NCBI RefSeq assembly: GCF_001039355.2
Contig: NW_019775658.1
Location: 624,455 to 664,056 of the forward strand
Length of the DNA: 39,602 nucleotides
Reading direction: 5' to 3'
Source: Lingula anatina
Taxonomy: Eukaryota > Brachiopoda > Lingulata > Lingulida > Lingulidae
A program made the position numbers and the translations under genes. The notes beneath the pieces were generated by a model. The model was not told the DNA's origin and did no database searches. It worked only from the letters and a program-made list of their open reading frames with translations. Of the stretch, positions 11,001 through 20,100 are shown piece after piece (the first letter of the stretch is position 1; every line of letters begins with the position of its first letter).

Positions 11001-13592
11001 GTAGCTGATGATGGTGGGGTTGATGGACCTATGGAGGTCTCACTGGGAGTAGAACCTAATGATAAATAAATCAATGTTATTTTCATTTATGATTTTAAAT
11101 TGCGTTTTAATGCATGAAATTTTAAAACATCTGACATAGAGGAATCTATTTCCCATGATAATTTTCAGTTACTAATTAAAAAGTTTATATTTTTTAACTA
11201 ATTACATTATATTTCAAATTTTGAATGAAAAATTTCAAGATTGAAACAAGAACTCTGATACAATATACTCCATAATACTCCATCCTCCAGAGTACATTAC
11301 TCGGGATAAACATAGCACATGTACTTGAGGTGAGTGAGACACAATGGGACATGATAATCTGCCTGTAAGTACGTCTGAAGGATTATCATATCAAAACTCA
11401 TTACAAACCATTTAAACTGTAACAGCTAACATTTAGCTGTAGAATGGAGAGTGCTTGTATCTCTCCTTTCTCTATCTCTATTTTCATCTACATGCTTTAA
11501 TTTGCTATAATTATTTGATTATATAGGAAAAGTCTTATGTTCCACATTTTGAACTTTTTAATTTAGAATAAGGTATCATTAATCAATTTTAAAATTACAG
11601 CTTTCAGATTTAGCTGAGTTTGAAGCACTTATTAATCTATTAACCTATTCATATATTTTTTAAGAAAATGTGTAATAAACACAGAATGAATTAAAATAAT
11701 ATCAACTCCATTTTTGTAATCTGTGATGTAAAATTATATTTTCAAATAGCAGAAACCATGCAGTGTTAAGTGTAGAAGTAGATATCTTCAAACGGATGAA
11801 AAATTTTCAACTGATTATTTTCCAATCATATTATCAAGTTTAATTTTCATTTTATAAGACTATCTCTTTGTGTTTTTGTGCATTCCTTAATTATTTAATT
11901 AATCATTTAATTAACCTTGCTTTTACATATTTCATATTACTTTCCAGATATATGTGTTGCAACATATATATGGTAATTTTTTGCATAAGTGAAATAGGGA
12001 AATATAAATTACATTTCCAGAAACATTAATTGCTAAATAATTTAAAACCAGCTTTTTGAAATGGCAAAAAGCTTAAACATATCAAATGAATTGAATCATT
12101 AGCTGAGGAAGTTGAGTCTTAGACGTGGTCTGTCTGCTGCACTTTATAAAAAAAGTTAAAAACAAGTTTGTCAAAAAATTAAAAAGAAATTCAATTGGCC
12201 ATCTTTCTGACAAAGCAATTAAGTTTATCAGATAGTTCAAAGAATTATCCTACTTTAAAATTATAATTACTGGGTACCTGTGGTATCCACGGCAGCATTA
12301 GTTGATGCTGACTGGGTTGATGGATCCATGGAGGTACTGCTAGGAGTTGAACCTCTATTTGTTCCTTCAGACAGGAGAAATAAAAAGTTAATGGGGAGCA
12401 TGAGTGAAATGTTGAGCATACAGAGTACCCATTTATAATAATAATAATGATAAATATATCCTAATTGGATCTGTTAAAAAAAGTCATTCTGTCATTAACT
12501 TTAGCCAAACTTAGTTTTTTAAAAATGACTGAGTCAAAAAATATTACCAAATCAGAATTATAATTACCTGTGCTCTCCATGGCAGCATTAGTTAACAGTG
12601 ACAGGGTTGATGAATCTGTTGGGGCACCACTAGAAGTAGAACCTGTATTTGTTCCTATAGATAACATAAATCAAAGTTGTTTTAATTAATAGTTAATAGG
12701 GAGTATGAATGAAATGCAAGAGCCTATGGAGTACAAATTCAAATACTATGAAATATAATAATTACACCAGTACCTTAAGATGTCAGGAAAGTTACTAAAA
12801 TTACTGCTACAAAAAGTTAGTTACTGTCACTAAATTGTAGATGTTCAGTGAATTCGACAGCTAATACCAATTCAAAAATTTTGAAATGAAATTATATCCA
12901 TATACTGTACACAGGTTCACACACCAGAGATTTCAGATGTCACCTCAGAGGAGGAAGAAGTGGTTGAAGCGCCTCCTGAAGAGAGGCTGGAAGATGTTGT
13001 ACTGCTGTCATTAGTGGGAAGTTTTGTTGCAGTGAGATTGCTTGTTGTTTTAGTAATACTTTCTGTTGTTTCAGAAGTGGTCTCCGCAGTAGTTGGTGTA
13101 GTCGAACTGGTAGTTGTTTTAGAACTGGTCTCCACAGTAGCTGGTGTAGTTGTACTGGTAGTTGTTTCTGCTGCTGTAGTTACTGTAGTGATAGTGGTAC
13201 TCAGGGTTGTATCATTTAATATAAGTAACAAGATATATATCAGAGAACTGATGGCTGATTTATGACTTAGAATCTTAGTGAGAAAGTAACAAAAGACAAC
13301 AAATACTGAGTTTGTATCAAAATATAAAGAAAGGGAATTGTAAGAATGCTTTGCAAAGATTTGAAAATCACAGCTTGATAAGTTCCAGTATATCATGTAC
13401 ATGCAAGTACATAAATTATTTTTTAAAATTTAAAAATGAAATGAACAGCCACTATTTATACTGATTTACATTAGTTAATAAATAAATATGATATAATAAT
13501 GAATAGTTACCAGTTGAATTAGCAGCTCCTGTTCCAGCTTGAAGAAATATGGCACAAATAAAAAATGCAGCTATTCTCAGAGAAACATTCAT
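1..13592 (-). CDS. Transmembrane mucin-like protein with SEA and EGF domains (multi-exon, 3' end outside window)
   Basis: Sixteen exons are inferred from GT/AG sites and continuous phase: 13592-13511, 13182-12925, 12654-12568, 12364-12278, 11055-10981, 10619-10545, 5336-5241, 4803-4675, 4173-4028, 3513-3455, 3123-2942, 2659-2513, 1550-1425, 1175-1106, 502-447 and 37-1. Together they give about 570 residues. Domain order is signal peptide, Ser/Thr-rich region (about residues 27-221), EGF, calcium-binding EGF, SEA (about 297-425), EGF, calcium-binding EGF, EGF, then a hydrophobic start of a membrane helix cut by the window edge. This is the layout of small membrane mucins such as MUC13 and related SEA/EGF surface proteins. 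The expected role is a glycosylated, cleaved cell-surface protein on epithelia or secretory cells. Orthology to a named mucin cannot be claimed. The least certain splice site is the acceptor of exon 2. Confidence 0.8.
447..1175 (-). CDS. Membrane-proximal EGF domain split over two exons
   Basis: Exons 1175-1106 and 502-447 join in the middle of an Arg codon to give [28 protein letters not shown], then a short linker ATDSQAQ. Six cysteines fit an EGF. The intron between the fourth and fifth cysteines is the only one in this gene that cuts an EGF module. The linker leads into the hydrophobic exon at 37-1. Confidence 0.8.
1425..1550 (-). CDS. Calcium-binding EGF-like domain exon (second)
   Basis: The exon reads through a split Asp into [13 protein letters not shown], then [13 protein letters not shown] and a closing TDKCI. 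This is a complete calcium-binding EGF (DIDEC start, hydroxylation-type Asn, GSYQCEC). 126 bp, phase 1-1. Confidence 0.87.
1681..1854. mobile_element. Foldback MITE, family A copy 1, with 8-bp target duplication
   Basis: A 174-bp element begins GGGGGCGTCTCGATAGTCC and ends GCTACGGCCCC. The arms are inverted copies of a 16-bp unit (GGTTCATTGGTCCGAA and variants), so the element is nearly a full hairpin around a short AT-rich centre. It is flanked by the direct repeat CCAAAATC (1673-1680 and 1855-1862). A second copy lies inverted at 23721-23887. An 8-bp duplication is typical of hAT-type transposases, but the ends alone do not fix the superfamily. It sits in an intron of the mucin-like gene. 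Confidence 0.88.
2296..2361. repeat. Two tandem 31-bp AT-rich units
   Basis: The unit containing ATAATATAATTTATTCAAAC and ending CAGTCT occurs twice in tandem, with perfect or nearly perfect identity. Just upstream (2158-2300) is a stretch with repeated GGAAGA(C/T)GGTCA words and a small hairpin near 2170-2199, possibly an eroded transposon. No function is visible. Confidence 0.8.
2513..2659 (-). CDS. EGF-like domain exon after SEA
   Basis: The 147-bp phase 1-1 exon encodes [17 protein letters not shown], then [13 protein letters not shown], then a C-terminal Cys (ITDACQ). Six cysteines and the GTYSCNC core mark an EGF fold with a longer final loop. Its position directly after SEA is as in cell-surface mucins and adhesion receptors. 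Confidence 0.82.
2942..4173 (-). CDS. SEA domain, three exons, with G-S autocleavage motif
   Basis: Exons 4173-4028, 3513-3455 and 3123-2942 encode a SEA domain of about 128 residues. It opens with [10 protein letters not shown], has a central strand [18 protein letters not shown] and ends with several N-glycosylation motifs (NRTSND, NTTCN, NITG, NTT). KGSLIVDF matches the GS-hydrophobic-hydrophobic-V motif where SEA domains of MUC1-type proteins cleave themselves between Gly and Ser, so self-cleavage is likely. A distal Cys pair flanks TDDNTT. For the first exon the AG at 4174-4175 was chosen over a nearer AG because the nearer one creates a stop. Confidence 0.8.
4675..4803 (-). CDS. Calcium-binding EGF-like domain exon
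   Basis: The exon begins inside the DIDEC motif (Asp from the split codon, then [11 protein letters not shown]), the classic calcium-binding EGF start. It continues with [13 protein letters not shown], containing the aromatic residue and Cys spacing of the family. It directly precedes the SEA exons, so the domain is an N-terminal neighbour of the SEA fold. The 129-bp exon is phase 1-1, as usual for EGF modules. Confidence 0.87.
4984..5026. repeat. (TAA)n microsatellite
   Basis: About 14 uninterrupted TAA units in the intron between two EGF exons. Similar shorter runs lie near 16062-16080 and 29790-29810. Confidence 0.95.
5241..5336 (-). CDS. EGF-like domain exon
   Basis: A single 96-bp phase 1-1 exon encodes a compact EGF module with six cysteines in the order C-x4-C-x4-C-x4-C-x-C-x8-C ([26 protein letters not shown]). 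The GFTG.DC ending is the standard EGF loop. It joins the last Ser/Thr exon across a 5.2 kb intron and precedes a calcium-binding EGF exon. Confidence 0.85.
5481..5793. repeat. Direct repeat, two diverged copies of about 115 bp
   Basis: Copies at about 5481-5592 and 5671-5793 share TTTACAG, AGGGCAACAG, ACAGTAC, TGTGGTGGCT and GATCAACCT in the same order and spacing, with scattered substitutions. The copies end before A-rich AAATAAATAA stretches, which could be tails of short retroposons, but no promoter boxes were found. Confidence 0.7.
7890..8104. mobile_element. Harbinger-like MITE, family B copy 1, flanked by TAA
   Basis: A 215-bp element starts GAGCACATTCCC and ends GGGAATGGGGTC, flanked on both sides by TAA (7887-7889 and 8105-8107). 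Subterminal inverted repeats include GATCGATCTAAAATCT on the right side and a diverged counterpart on the left. A second copy of exactly 215 bp, also flanked by TAA, lies at 33229-33443 in the opposite orientation. A 3-bp TWA duplication with G-rich ends is typical of PIF/Harbinger non-autonomous elements. No coding capacity. Confidence 0.82.
8130..8550. repeat. Tandem array of 91-bp units with one inverted and one partial unit
   Basis: Three near-identical head-to-tail units start with GATTAGACACTGAATAG at 8285, 8376 and 8466 and share CAAGTGGGTCGCCATATTTG. The second unit is one base shorter. A reverse-complement unit (CAAATATGGTGACCCAC) lies at about 8223-8260, and a degraded forward unit at 8130-8178. 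The mix of inverted and tandem units suggests a transposon end that expanded into a small satellite. The unit size and lack of spacers rule out CRISPR. Confidence 0.88.
10126..10381. repeat. Dispersed direct repeat, copy 1 (intron of mucin-like gene)
   Basis: The stretch starts ACATTATATTTCAAATT and includes ACTCGGGATAAACATAG, GGATTATCAT and GCTAACATTTAGCTGTAG. It matches 11203-11471 in the same orientation with moderate divergence. The copies occupy different positions relative to the duplicated Ser/Thr exons, so this is an interspersed repeat or a separate segmental copy, not simply part of the exon duplication. Confidence 0.78.
10545..12654 (-). CDS. Four tandemly duplicated phase-1 Ser/Thr exons of the mucin-like gene
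   Basis: Exons lie at 12654-12568 (87 bp), 12364-12278 (87 bp), 11055-10981 (75 bp) and 10619-10545 (75 bp). Each starts with two bases completing a Gly-type codon, encodes a related 25-29 residue unit (for example [17 protein letters not shown]) and ends in ACA-G before a GT donor. The two 87-bp exons share the start GTN.GST and the end STNAA. The two 75-bp exons share the pattern TS.G near the middle. Because every exon is symmetric (phase 1-1), any can be skipped or added without a frameshift. Intron sequence just downstream of the exons is also alike, so duplication included flanking intron. Confidence 0.75.
11203..11471. repeat. Dispersed direct repeat, copy 2 (intron of mucin-like gene)
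   Basis: Second member of the pair with 10126-10381. It carries a small extra tandem (ACTCCATA/ATACTCCAT) and scattered substitutions. The remaining intron sequence to 12277 is AT-rich with nothing recognisable. Confidence 0.78.
12925..13182 (-). CDS. Mucin-like gene exon 2: long Ser/Thr-rich segment
   Basis: About 86 codons are dominated by Thr and Ser, with runs such as [18 protein letters not shown] and scattered Glu and Pro, typical of an O-glycosylated mucin stem. Internal near-repeats ([26 protein letters not shown]) show growth by small duplications. The acceptor is placed at the AG after position 13183 because only this choice keeps the phase-1 junction from exon 1. The reading frame stays open further upstream, so a somewhat longer exon is possible. 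The donor GTGTGTG at 12924 is clear. Confidence 0.65.
13511..13592 (-). CDS. Mucin-like gene exon 1: start codon and signal peptide
   Basis: The ATG at 13592-13590 opens a peptide beginning [18 protein letters not shown], a basic residue followed by a hydrophobic core and then small residues (AGTGAA), as in a cleavable signal peptide. The exon ends after one base of a codon at a GTAACT donor. This phase-1 end matches all the Ser/Thr exons that follow, which supports both the start and the exon. The first residues after the predicted cleavage include an N-glycosylation motif (NST). Confidence 0.8.
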
Positions 13593-16500
13593 CTTTAAGT
13601 CGCAATGGCACAGATTATTACAATATCCACTCTGTATGTGATCTGCACTGGAAAATTATAAAGTTAACTCCTCCTTTTGGCTGGTTATGGGTTCAACATG
13701 TCCCATACAAAGTTGTGGTAAATATTTAGTAAAACAATGTGAAATAAACATCTGTGAAAACAACACTGAACAAACCACCAACTGCCAACAATTAGCCTCA
13801 GCAAGTGGCTGGTAAAAAAAACACGCTGTTTTAAAAATAACTGTTGAGTTAGAGAACACACGTCTGCCTCATTTGCGGCCCACTGGTCGATAAGTCATTG
13901 GTGTGGTAACTACTGCTATAAGAGTATCACAAAGTGTTTGTGACCTGCTCTCCTGAAGTGTTTGCACAAGCTGATAACAGAAATTCAGTGTAAGACACAC
14001 AGCAAGTACAGGGATATTGGGACATCAAAGGATTTTGTGTGGCACAGCAGCAATTATCTGCTGTTATCATCATATTGTCTTCTTCTTCATTTGAAACATT
14101 ATATTTTTATCCTATTACAGTTATTTGTGCCTTATTTTGAAAGAGTTTTTTAGTGTGATCAAGTGTGTGATGATTTCTAATTTGACAATGTATAAAAATA
14201 CTGCTTTGACAAAATCAATGACAGTTTTTTTCTTTTTCTTTTTCAATCTCATTTAATTTATGATCATCAGCAATGATCAAATGTAACTAACTTCGAAACT
14301 TAGACCTGTAAATTATATTTAAACCTCCCTTATGAAAATGACCTTGGTGAACGCAGGGACAAATGAGGCGATATGACTATGAACATATTTATCAGCTATA
14401 GATTTTATTTTAGTTAAAGCAATGATTCATTGGCCATGTATCTATTATAGTTAAACAAAGTTGCTGTTTGACCTGCCATATCCTAAATTTTGCTCAATAT
14501 CAATATCAAATTATGATACGGCATTTAATTATCAAACATTTTCCATCTAAATCTTTTCAATCATAAGTTATTATAACATTCTGCCCACATAATAAAGTAT
14601 TTCTAAGTACAATTTATCTTTTTCCAATATATAATTTTAATTATGTTATTTTGTGTTATAACATCTGAAACATTTAACATCTAGTTCTTAAGTAAACACA
14701 TTCTACATATTCATGTACTGTGTATAAGCTCAAACTCACTATTCCTAACGGAATTCAGTTCTCCTTTTGTGACCCATAAACATGCAAAAAAGGATGGGTA
14801 TTGGGGGGGCACCTGCCTTTTTTTTTCATCCTCAGTATTCTAGACCTGAGGATTAATCAAGTGTTGAGATTGCAGGGTCAACCGAATTGTAATTTAAACA
14901 AAAACAAGCAAAGATGGTAATTTAATCTCATACATGCCTTATTAGTGACTTGAGTTCTCAGTAAAAGTATTAAAATATTCAACTAAAGTAGTATTTCCAC
15001 AATCACAGTTCTTAGAAATTGCCGTTCAGACTCTGTCGTTTATCGAGTAATGATCAACAAGTTGACCCCTGATGTGCAGATTGTGGGTAAACATTGAACA
15101 ATACAGGTATACAACCATGAGTTAATCAGTAAACTCACTTCTCTGGGGTGTATCTGTGGAAAAAAGACCTATGAAATTTGCTGAAAGGACACATCTTCTA
15201 TATGGGAACATTAGGGGCTGAGATATTGATAAAAATCTCTCAGTGGTGCCCCTGGTATGTTACTCTCAGAGCACAACATGTGTTCATTGCGTGCCATATC
15301 CTAGATATGCCACCGTATTTTTTTGATATCTTCAATCAGTAAGTTTGATTTTCCTGTTCCTGATAAAGAACTTAGAGTGAAAGAAGATAATAATTTAATT
15401 GTACTCACATCAACAGACATGGACCCGTTTTAATGACATAATTATTGCCCTTATTGACCCCAAATTTCATTTCATGTCAGCCGCATTTGTTTTTTAATTT
15501 TAATTATCAAATTTTATATGTTGGTAATGCTGCTTGTAATCCAGTATTGGGAGGTTAGTTGAGCTTTAACTTTTAACTTAAAAACCACTTTTAAAAAATA
15601 TTACAGTGATGATGCTACTCCATCTCCTTGTTATTACTTGTTTATTTCACTGAACAATAAATCTGTCATATTATAATCAAATGGATATGTATATATGATT
15701 ATGCAACTAGGACTTAAGAAGCTACTATAAATTTTGTGTTGTTGTCACATTAACCAATATGTACATGTATCTTCTTAAAGGAACCCTTTACTTCAGAAAT
15801 GACTTTTTTTAAATCTCACTTTTTCCAACAACAAAAGGTTCATATACAAAAAAGTACTCTTGCACAACATTTAATGTAACAAATTAGTTCAGAATGGACG
15901 GAATGCTGCATTTTTCAGAATCCTACTGGAAAAAAAACAATCTTAAAATGCACTTAGATATATCCTGAATAAAAGATTTTAACACATGCATAAACATGGT
16001 TTTATATACATGTGTATCCCGGCAACTAAACACACAGTTTAATTTAAATCAGAAAATTATAATAATAATAATAATAATAACTGACACTGTATAGTTTCAA
16101 CAACTCAAATTTGTTTTGACCTTACTTAAAAACACATTTCCCAACATTAAAATCAAATAAAGATGAGATGACAAAGCATGAAAAAAAACATGCTTGAAAT
16201 TTTAGCAATAAGAAAGGCAAAAAAAAAATGGAACATTATTCAACTGAGCCTCTTAGTAAAATTGATATGTATTTAATATAGATGACTCCAGCAAGTAGAA
16301 ACACACGACTGTGTCCGTTTCCCAATGATAAACAAAGTGCATGGCCATTCCATCACATTAGCCACACCAACAGACTGGTGATAGCTGCAAGAACGGACAA
16401 ATTCAGTGTCTGCATGAAAATCTCCCACCCACACAAAAAATAATACAAAAATAAAGAAATAATCAATAAAGAAATATTTAATACACAACATAGCTTAAAA

Positions 16501-16719
16501 ATTAAAATCATATTTCTATTGAATCTGACATCAGTTAAAATATCACTTCCCTGAATCTTAAACATCTGTCTTGGTTCTCCTGCATCTCCTGTCAATCCAG
16601 TAGATGTCACCAGTATCTGCGTATTATGATATTAATTATGTCACAGTTCCAAAAGTGTTACACATATCATCATGAATGACACCATCACAAAGAGTTTTGT
16701 TATATGTTTATAGTTGGCA
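13593..16719. other. Intergenic region between mucin-like and ERICH2-like genes
   Basis: This 3.1 kb interval holds the promoter and 5' UTR of the mucin-like gene at its left end and the 3' UTR of the ERICH2-like gene at its right end. No conserved protein is recognised in any frame. The short open frames show no domain, splice or composition support. A variant polyadenylation signal (ATTAAA on the minus strand, 16272-16277) could end the ERICH2-like transcript, but this is weak. Confidence 0.6.
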
Positions 16720-17187
16720 CTAGTGTCTATGTCCATTCGACATGTCTTCATTGGCTGAGGCAATACCTGAATCTGGTTTTATCCCATCCTCATCTGCATC
16801 AGACTCCTCTGACTCTTCGGGAGAACTAAATTGAAAAACAAAAAATCAATTTTGATGATTTAAACTAAGTTTCAAAAAACAACACACCATTTTGTTAAAT
16901 TTGGAACCGTAACTGATGAGTCACAGTCTGGTACATATAAGAAAACAGAGAACACGTTGGATGTCTGTTCACATGCTCTATCTAACAACAGTAATTTCCG
17001 ACATACACAACAGGCCTGATAGACAGTGACAGAAAATAAGGTAACATAAGTACAGCGCCTGCATATTTCTATAAAAAATACCTATACCTGTCATCATCAT
17101 CATCATCGTCGTCATCGTCGTCGTCCTCGTCTTCATCATCGTCGTCTTCCTCATCATCATCACTCTCTTCAGAACTGGCCTCTGCAT
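16720..17187 (-). CDS. ERICH2: Acidic C-terminal tail of the ERICH2-like protein (last two exons)
   Basis: Exon 17187-17088 encodes AEASSEES and then a tract of 24 residues that are all Asp or Glu, ending in a run of 12 Asp (GAY codons), then Arg at the junction. The last exon encodes SSPEESEESDADEDG and ends in NGHRH before TAG at 16722-16720. The Asp run is a trinucleotide repeat at DNA level (TCATCATCATC and CGTCGTC mixed on the plus strand), so its length may vary between individuals. SSPEESEESD has acidic Ser sites of casein-kinase-2 type. Confidence 0.75.
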
Positions 17188-20100
17188 CTGTAAAATGTCA
17201 GAATATAAAAAAACTGCTGCTGCCTGATCACTACAACATGTCGAATATAACCTGAATGTCCATCTAGGTAGCTAAACATTAAAAAGAATATTGATTTTAA
17301 CCTTATTTCAGGAATGTTAAGTTCACACAGACTTTCAGGGATGTAATTCCGAAAAAAAAAGTTCCAATTTTTGTATATTTATATGGTAATCACATGAAAA
17401 CAAACACAGCAGACAACATCACAAATTATGACAATCACTTGGGAAAAGAAATGTGATGGGACTTTACAACAAATTGTGGTTCATTAATCTGTGGTGCAAA
17501 ATAAAATATTTGACACAACTCACAATATCATTTCAACAATTGAATCTAGTTTTAAAAACAAAGGAACAAGAGTGACTTACCAAGCTGCATCTTCTCTTCA
17601 ATCAGTGGTTTGAACATGAGAGCCTCGGGGTGTTCTGGCTCATACAGGAGAACTGAAAATGGGTTTTAATGAGAATGTTAAAGTCTTTAAAGCTTGAAAG
17701 CAAATTACAGGGATGGGATGCAAGGATGCTTAAGAGAAGCGAATCCTCTCCCCCTCCCCAGAATCCCCAAAATGATGAAAACTGCACTCCATAAAGAAAA
17801 ATAAATTGCAGTATTCTCAAATACCTTTTAAAAGCACTATGAACCCTTGAAAACTCCCATATTTCTTAAATGTTCTGTTATATGCACTTACTCATCTGAC
17901 AGAGTTTAGCTGCATTTGGGTAATCTTGCTCCATCACACATTGAAGAAACTGGAAGAAGATTTTCAAAATTTAGTGAACAGCTTTTTTGTGCAATGGCTT
18001 TTCTTGCCTGTGCTATACATAGTTTACCAGCAAAACTTGTTGAACTGTAAGATGAAAGTATTATCGAAAGAGTTAAAATTGTTATATCTTTGCATGTCTT
18101 TTTTACTTTTTGTCAGGTTACATGATTCTAAAAGAAAGGATTGCTTTCAATTTTTTAGAACAAACACCTTATATTTTGATTATACTTCGAAATGTGACTA
18201 AATTCTAGACTTTATGTGAGGGCAGTATTTACCTCCATAATCAACTGGTTGGGAGCCTTCACCTCCTCTTCCTCCTCATCTTCTTCATCTTCATCCTCAT
18301 CTTCCGCATCAGCGTCATCGCCTTCTGCAGTGGCTATATCAGGTTTGACAGATTTGTTGCTATTATTCCTGTAAAAAATGAACTGTTGTAATAAATGCTA
18401 TTATTAATGTAATATCCAAAAAGACAAGGAACGTTATTATTTTTGTATAAATTTGATAGAGCTTCTGACAAAAGATGAAAGTTTGGCACATAGTAATGAC
18501 TTTGTGATCACTAATTGTCATAATGATATCATCTGTTATCAGACAATGAAAATCAAAATTTATATTATTCATTCTGCAGAAAGAGAAAAAAAACATGAAG
18601 CCCTAAATATCTGATTTTGAATTCTGAGGCTGCTTTTTCCCTGCTATGCACTCACTGTGCATACAGTAATACAAGGTTTGACTGATACAAAAAGACCAAT
18701 CCATTTCCACTGTATCCACATACCCATTACTGGATGCTTCCGCCCCAGTGCTGACTGTACTCTGAGGATCTGGCGCCCTCTTGTGGCGAGAAGAACCTTA
18801 AAATATTGAAAATAATTCTGAATCAGTTATAGGAAATAACTTTTTTCAATGATCTATATACATACCTCCCTTTATTGCATACTTTATTGTGTCCTACTGT
18901 GACATCAACATATTTAATCAAATATTAAGTATAAAGACTTGATTAAGTAATATAAAACAAAAAACAGCATATCCAGCTCCATACATCAGATATGACAATG
19001 AAGGAAACGTGAAGCATGTGACATTGTGTTTGATGTAAAACACTTTTCAGTGTCTCAATAAAATTGGGCTAGGTGTGACAGCTTTAATGTGTTTGAAGTG
19101 ACTTCAAGATTGTGCTAAAACAGACAACACTATTGTGTTAGTTGTGACAACACATTCCTCTCCACTCACCACCAAGCAACGGATGTCCCTGCAGTGACAT
19201 GTCCTTCATCTCCTGTTCTAGCTTGGATTCTTCTCTCCTAAATACAACAAATTAAACCTTAGAAGCCTTTTCACTTTGAAAAGCTTGTTGGAAAAACATG
19301 TTTATATTTGGGGGCATAAAAGATATTCAAAATAAAATAAGATGAAAGCTTTGGAAAAAGGTCTGTGTTATCTGGACACAAAAGAATTCACATATTATAA
19401 AAGCCTGTCCGTTTCTCATACAGCAACTAGTATCAGCCTTTGTTAGGAAATTTTTATAATATCAATATATTGAGAAATAACAGTCAAGGTAACCCACCTA
19501 AGTTTCTCTTCCTCCTGTGCTTCATATGCCTTCCAGTCAAAGTCTCCAAAACTCACATCGGTGCTAATAAAAATAGCAAATGAAAACAAGGAAATGATCA
19601 TAATATACAAATATATTTTATTTTATCATGGACTCTGCATACCTCATATGAAGGATACACAGGGTACCCAAAAATGTTTATTAGCAACATTGGACGGTCA
19701 TAAATTCCAAGACTGAGATGAGTTGGATTTTATACGAACTGCTGATACATGGAAGGCACTGTTGATTAAGTTGAATTAAAAAAGTGAAACAGCACTTTGT
19801 CAGAAAGAACCTCATATATCCATCAGTAATGAATATTACACTTTTTAATTTAAAAATTCAAGGAGTGGAACAATAAAAGATAACCCACTCTTCTTTCTTC
19901 CTGACTGTCTGCAGAGCAACCTGTTTGGTTGGAGTCATACTTCTCCTCCCAGAACCAGAGTCTGCTCTCTGTAAACCTGGAGGTCTGCTGCCTGCACTGG
20001 TCCTCCTGGAGATAAACATGGGACAGCTTGAGAATTTTTCTTATCACATAATGCTGAATGCAACATGTCAAAACATCGACATGTTAAAAAAAGCCAAAAA

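Noticed and set aside
12960-13265. Plus-strand Val-rich open frame of 101 codons
   Set aside because: It is the antisense of the Thr/Ser-rich mucin exon; Val codons arise from reversed Thr codons.
16353-16610. Minus-strand frame starting MTSTGLTGDAGEPRQ as an extra gene
   Set aside because: No splice support or family match. It lies in the probable 3' UTR side of the ERICH2-like gene.
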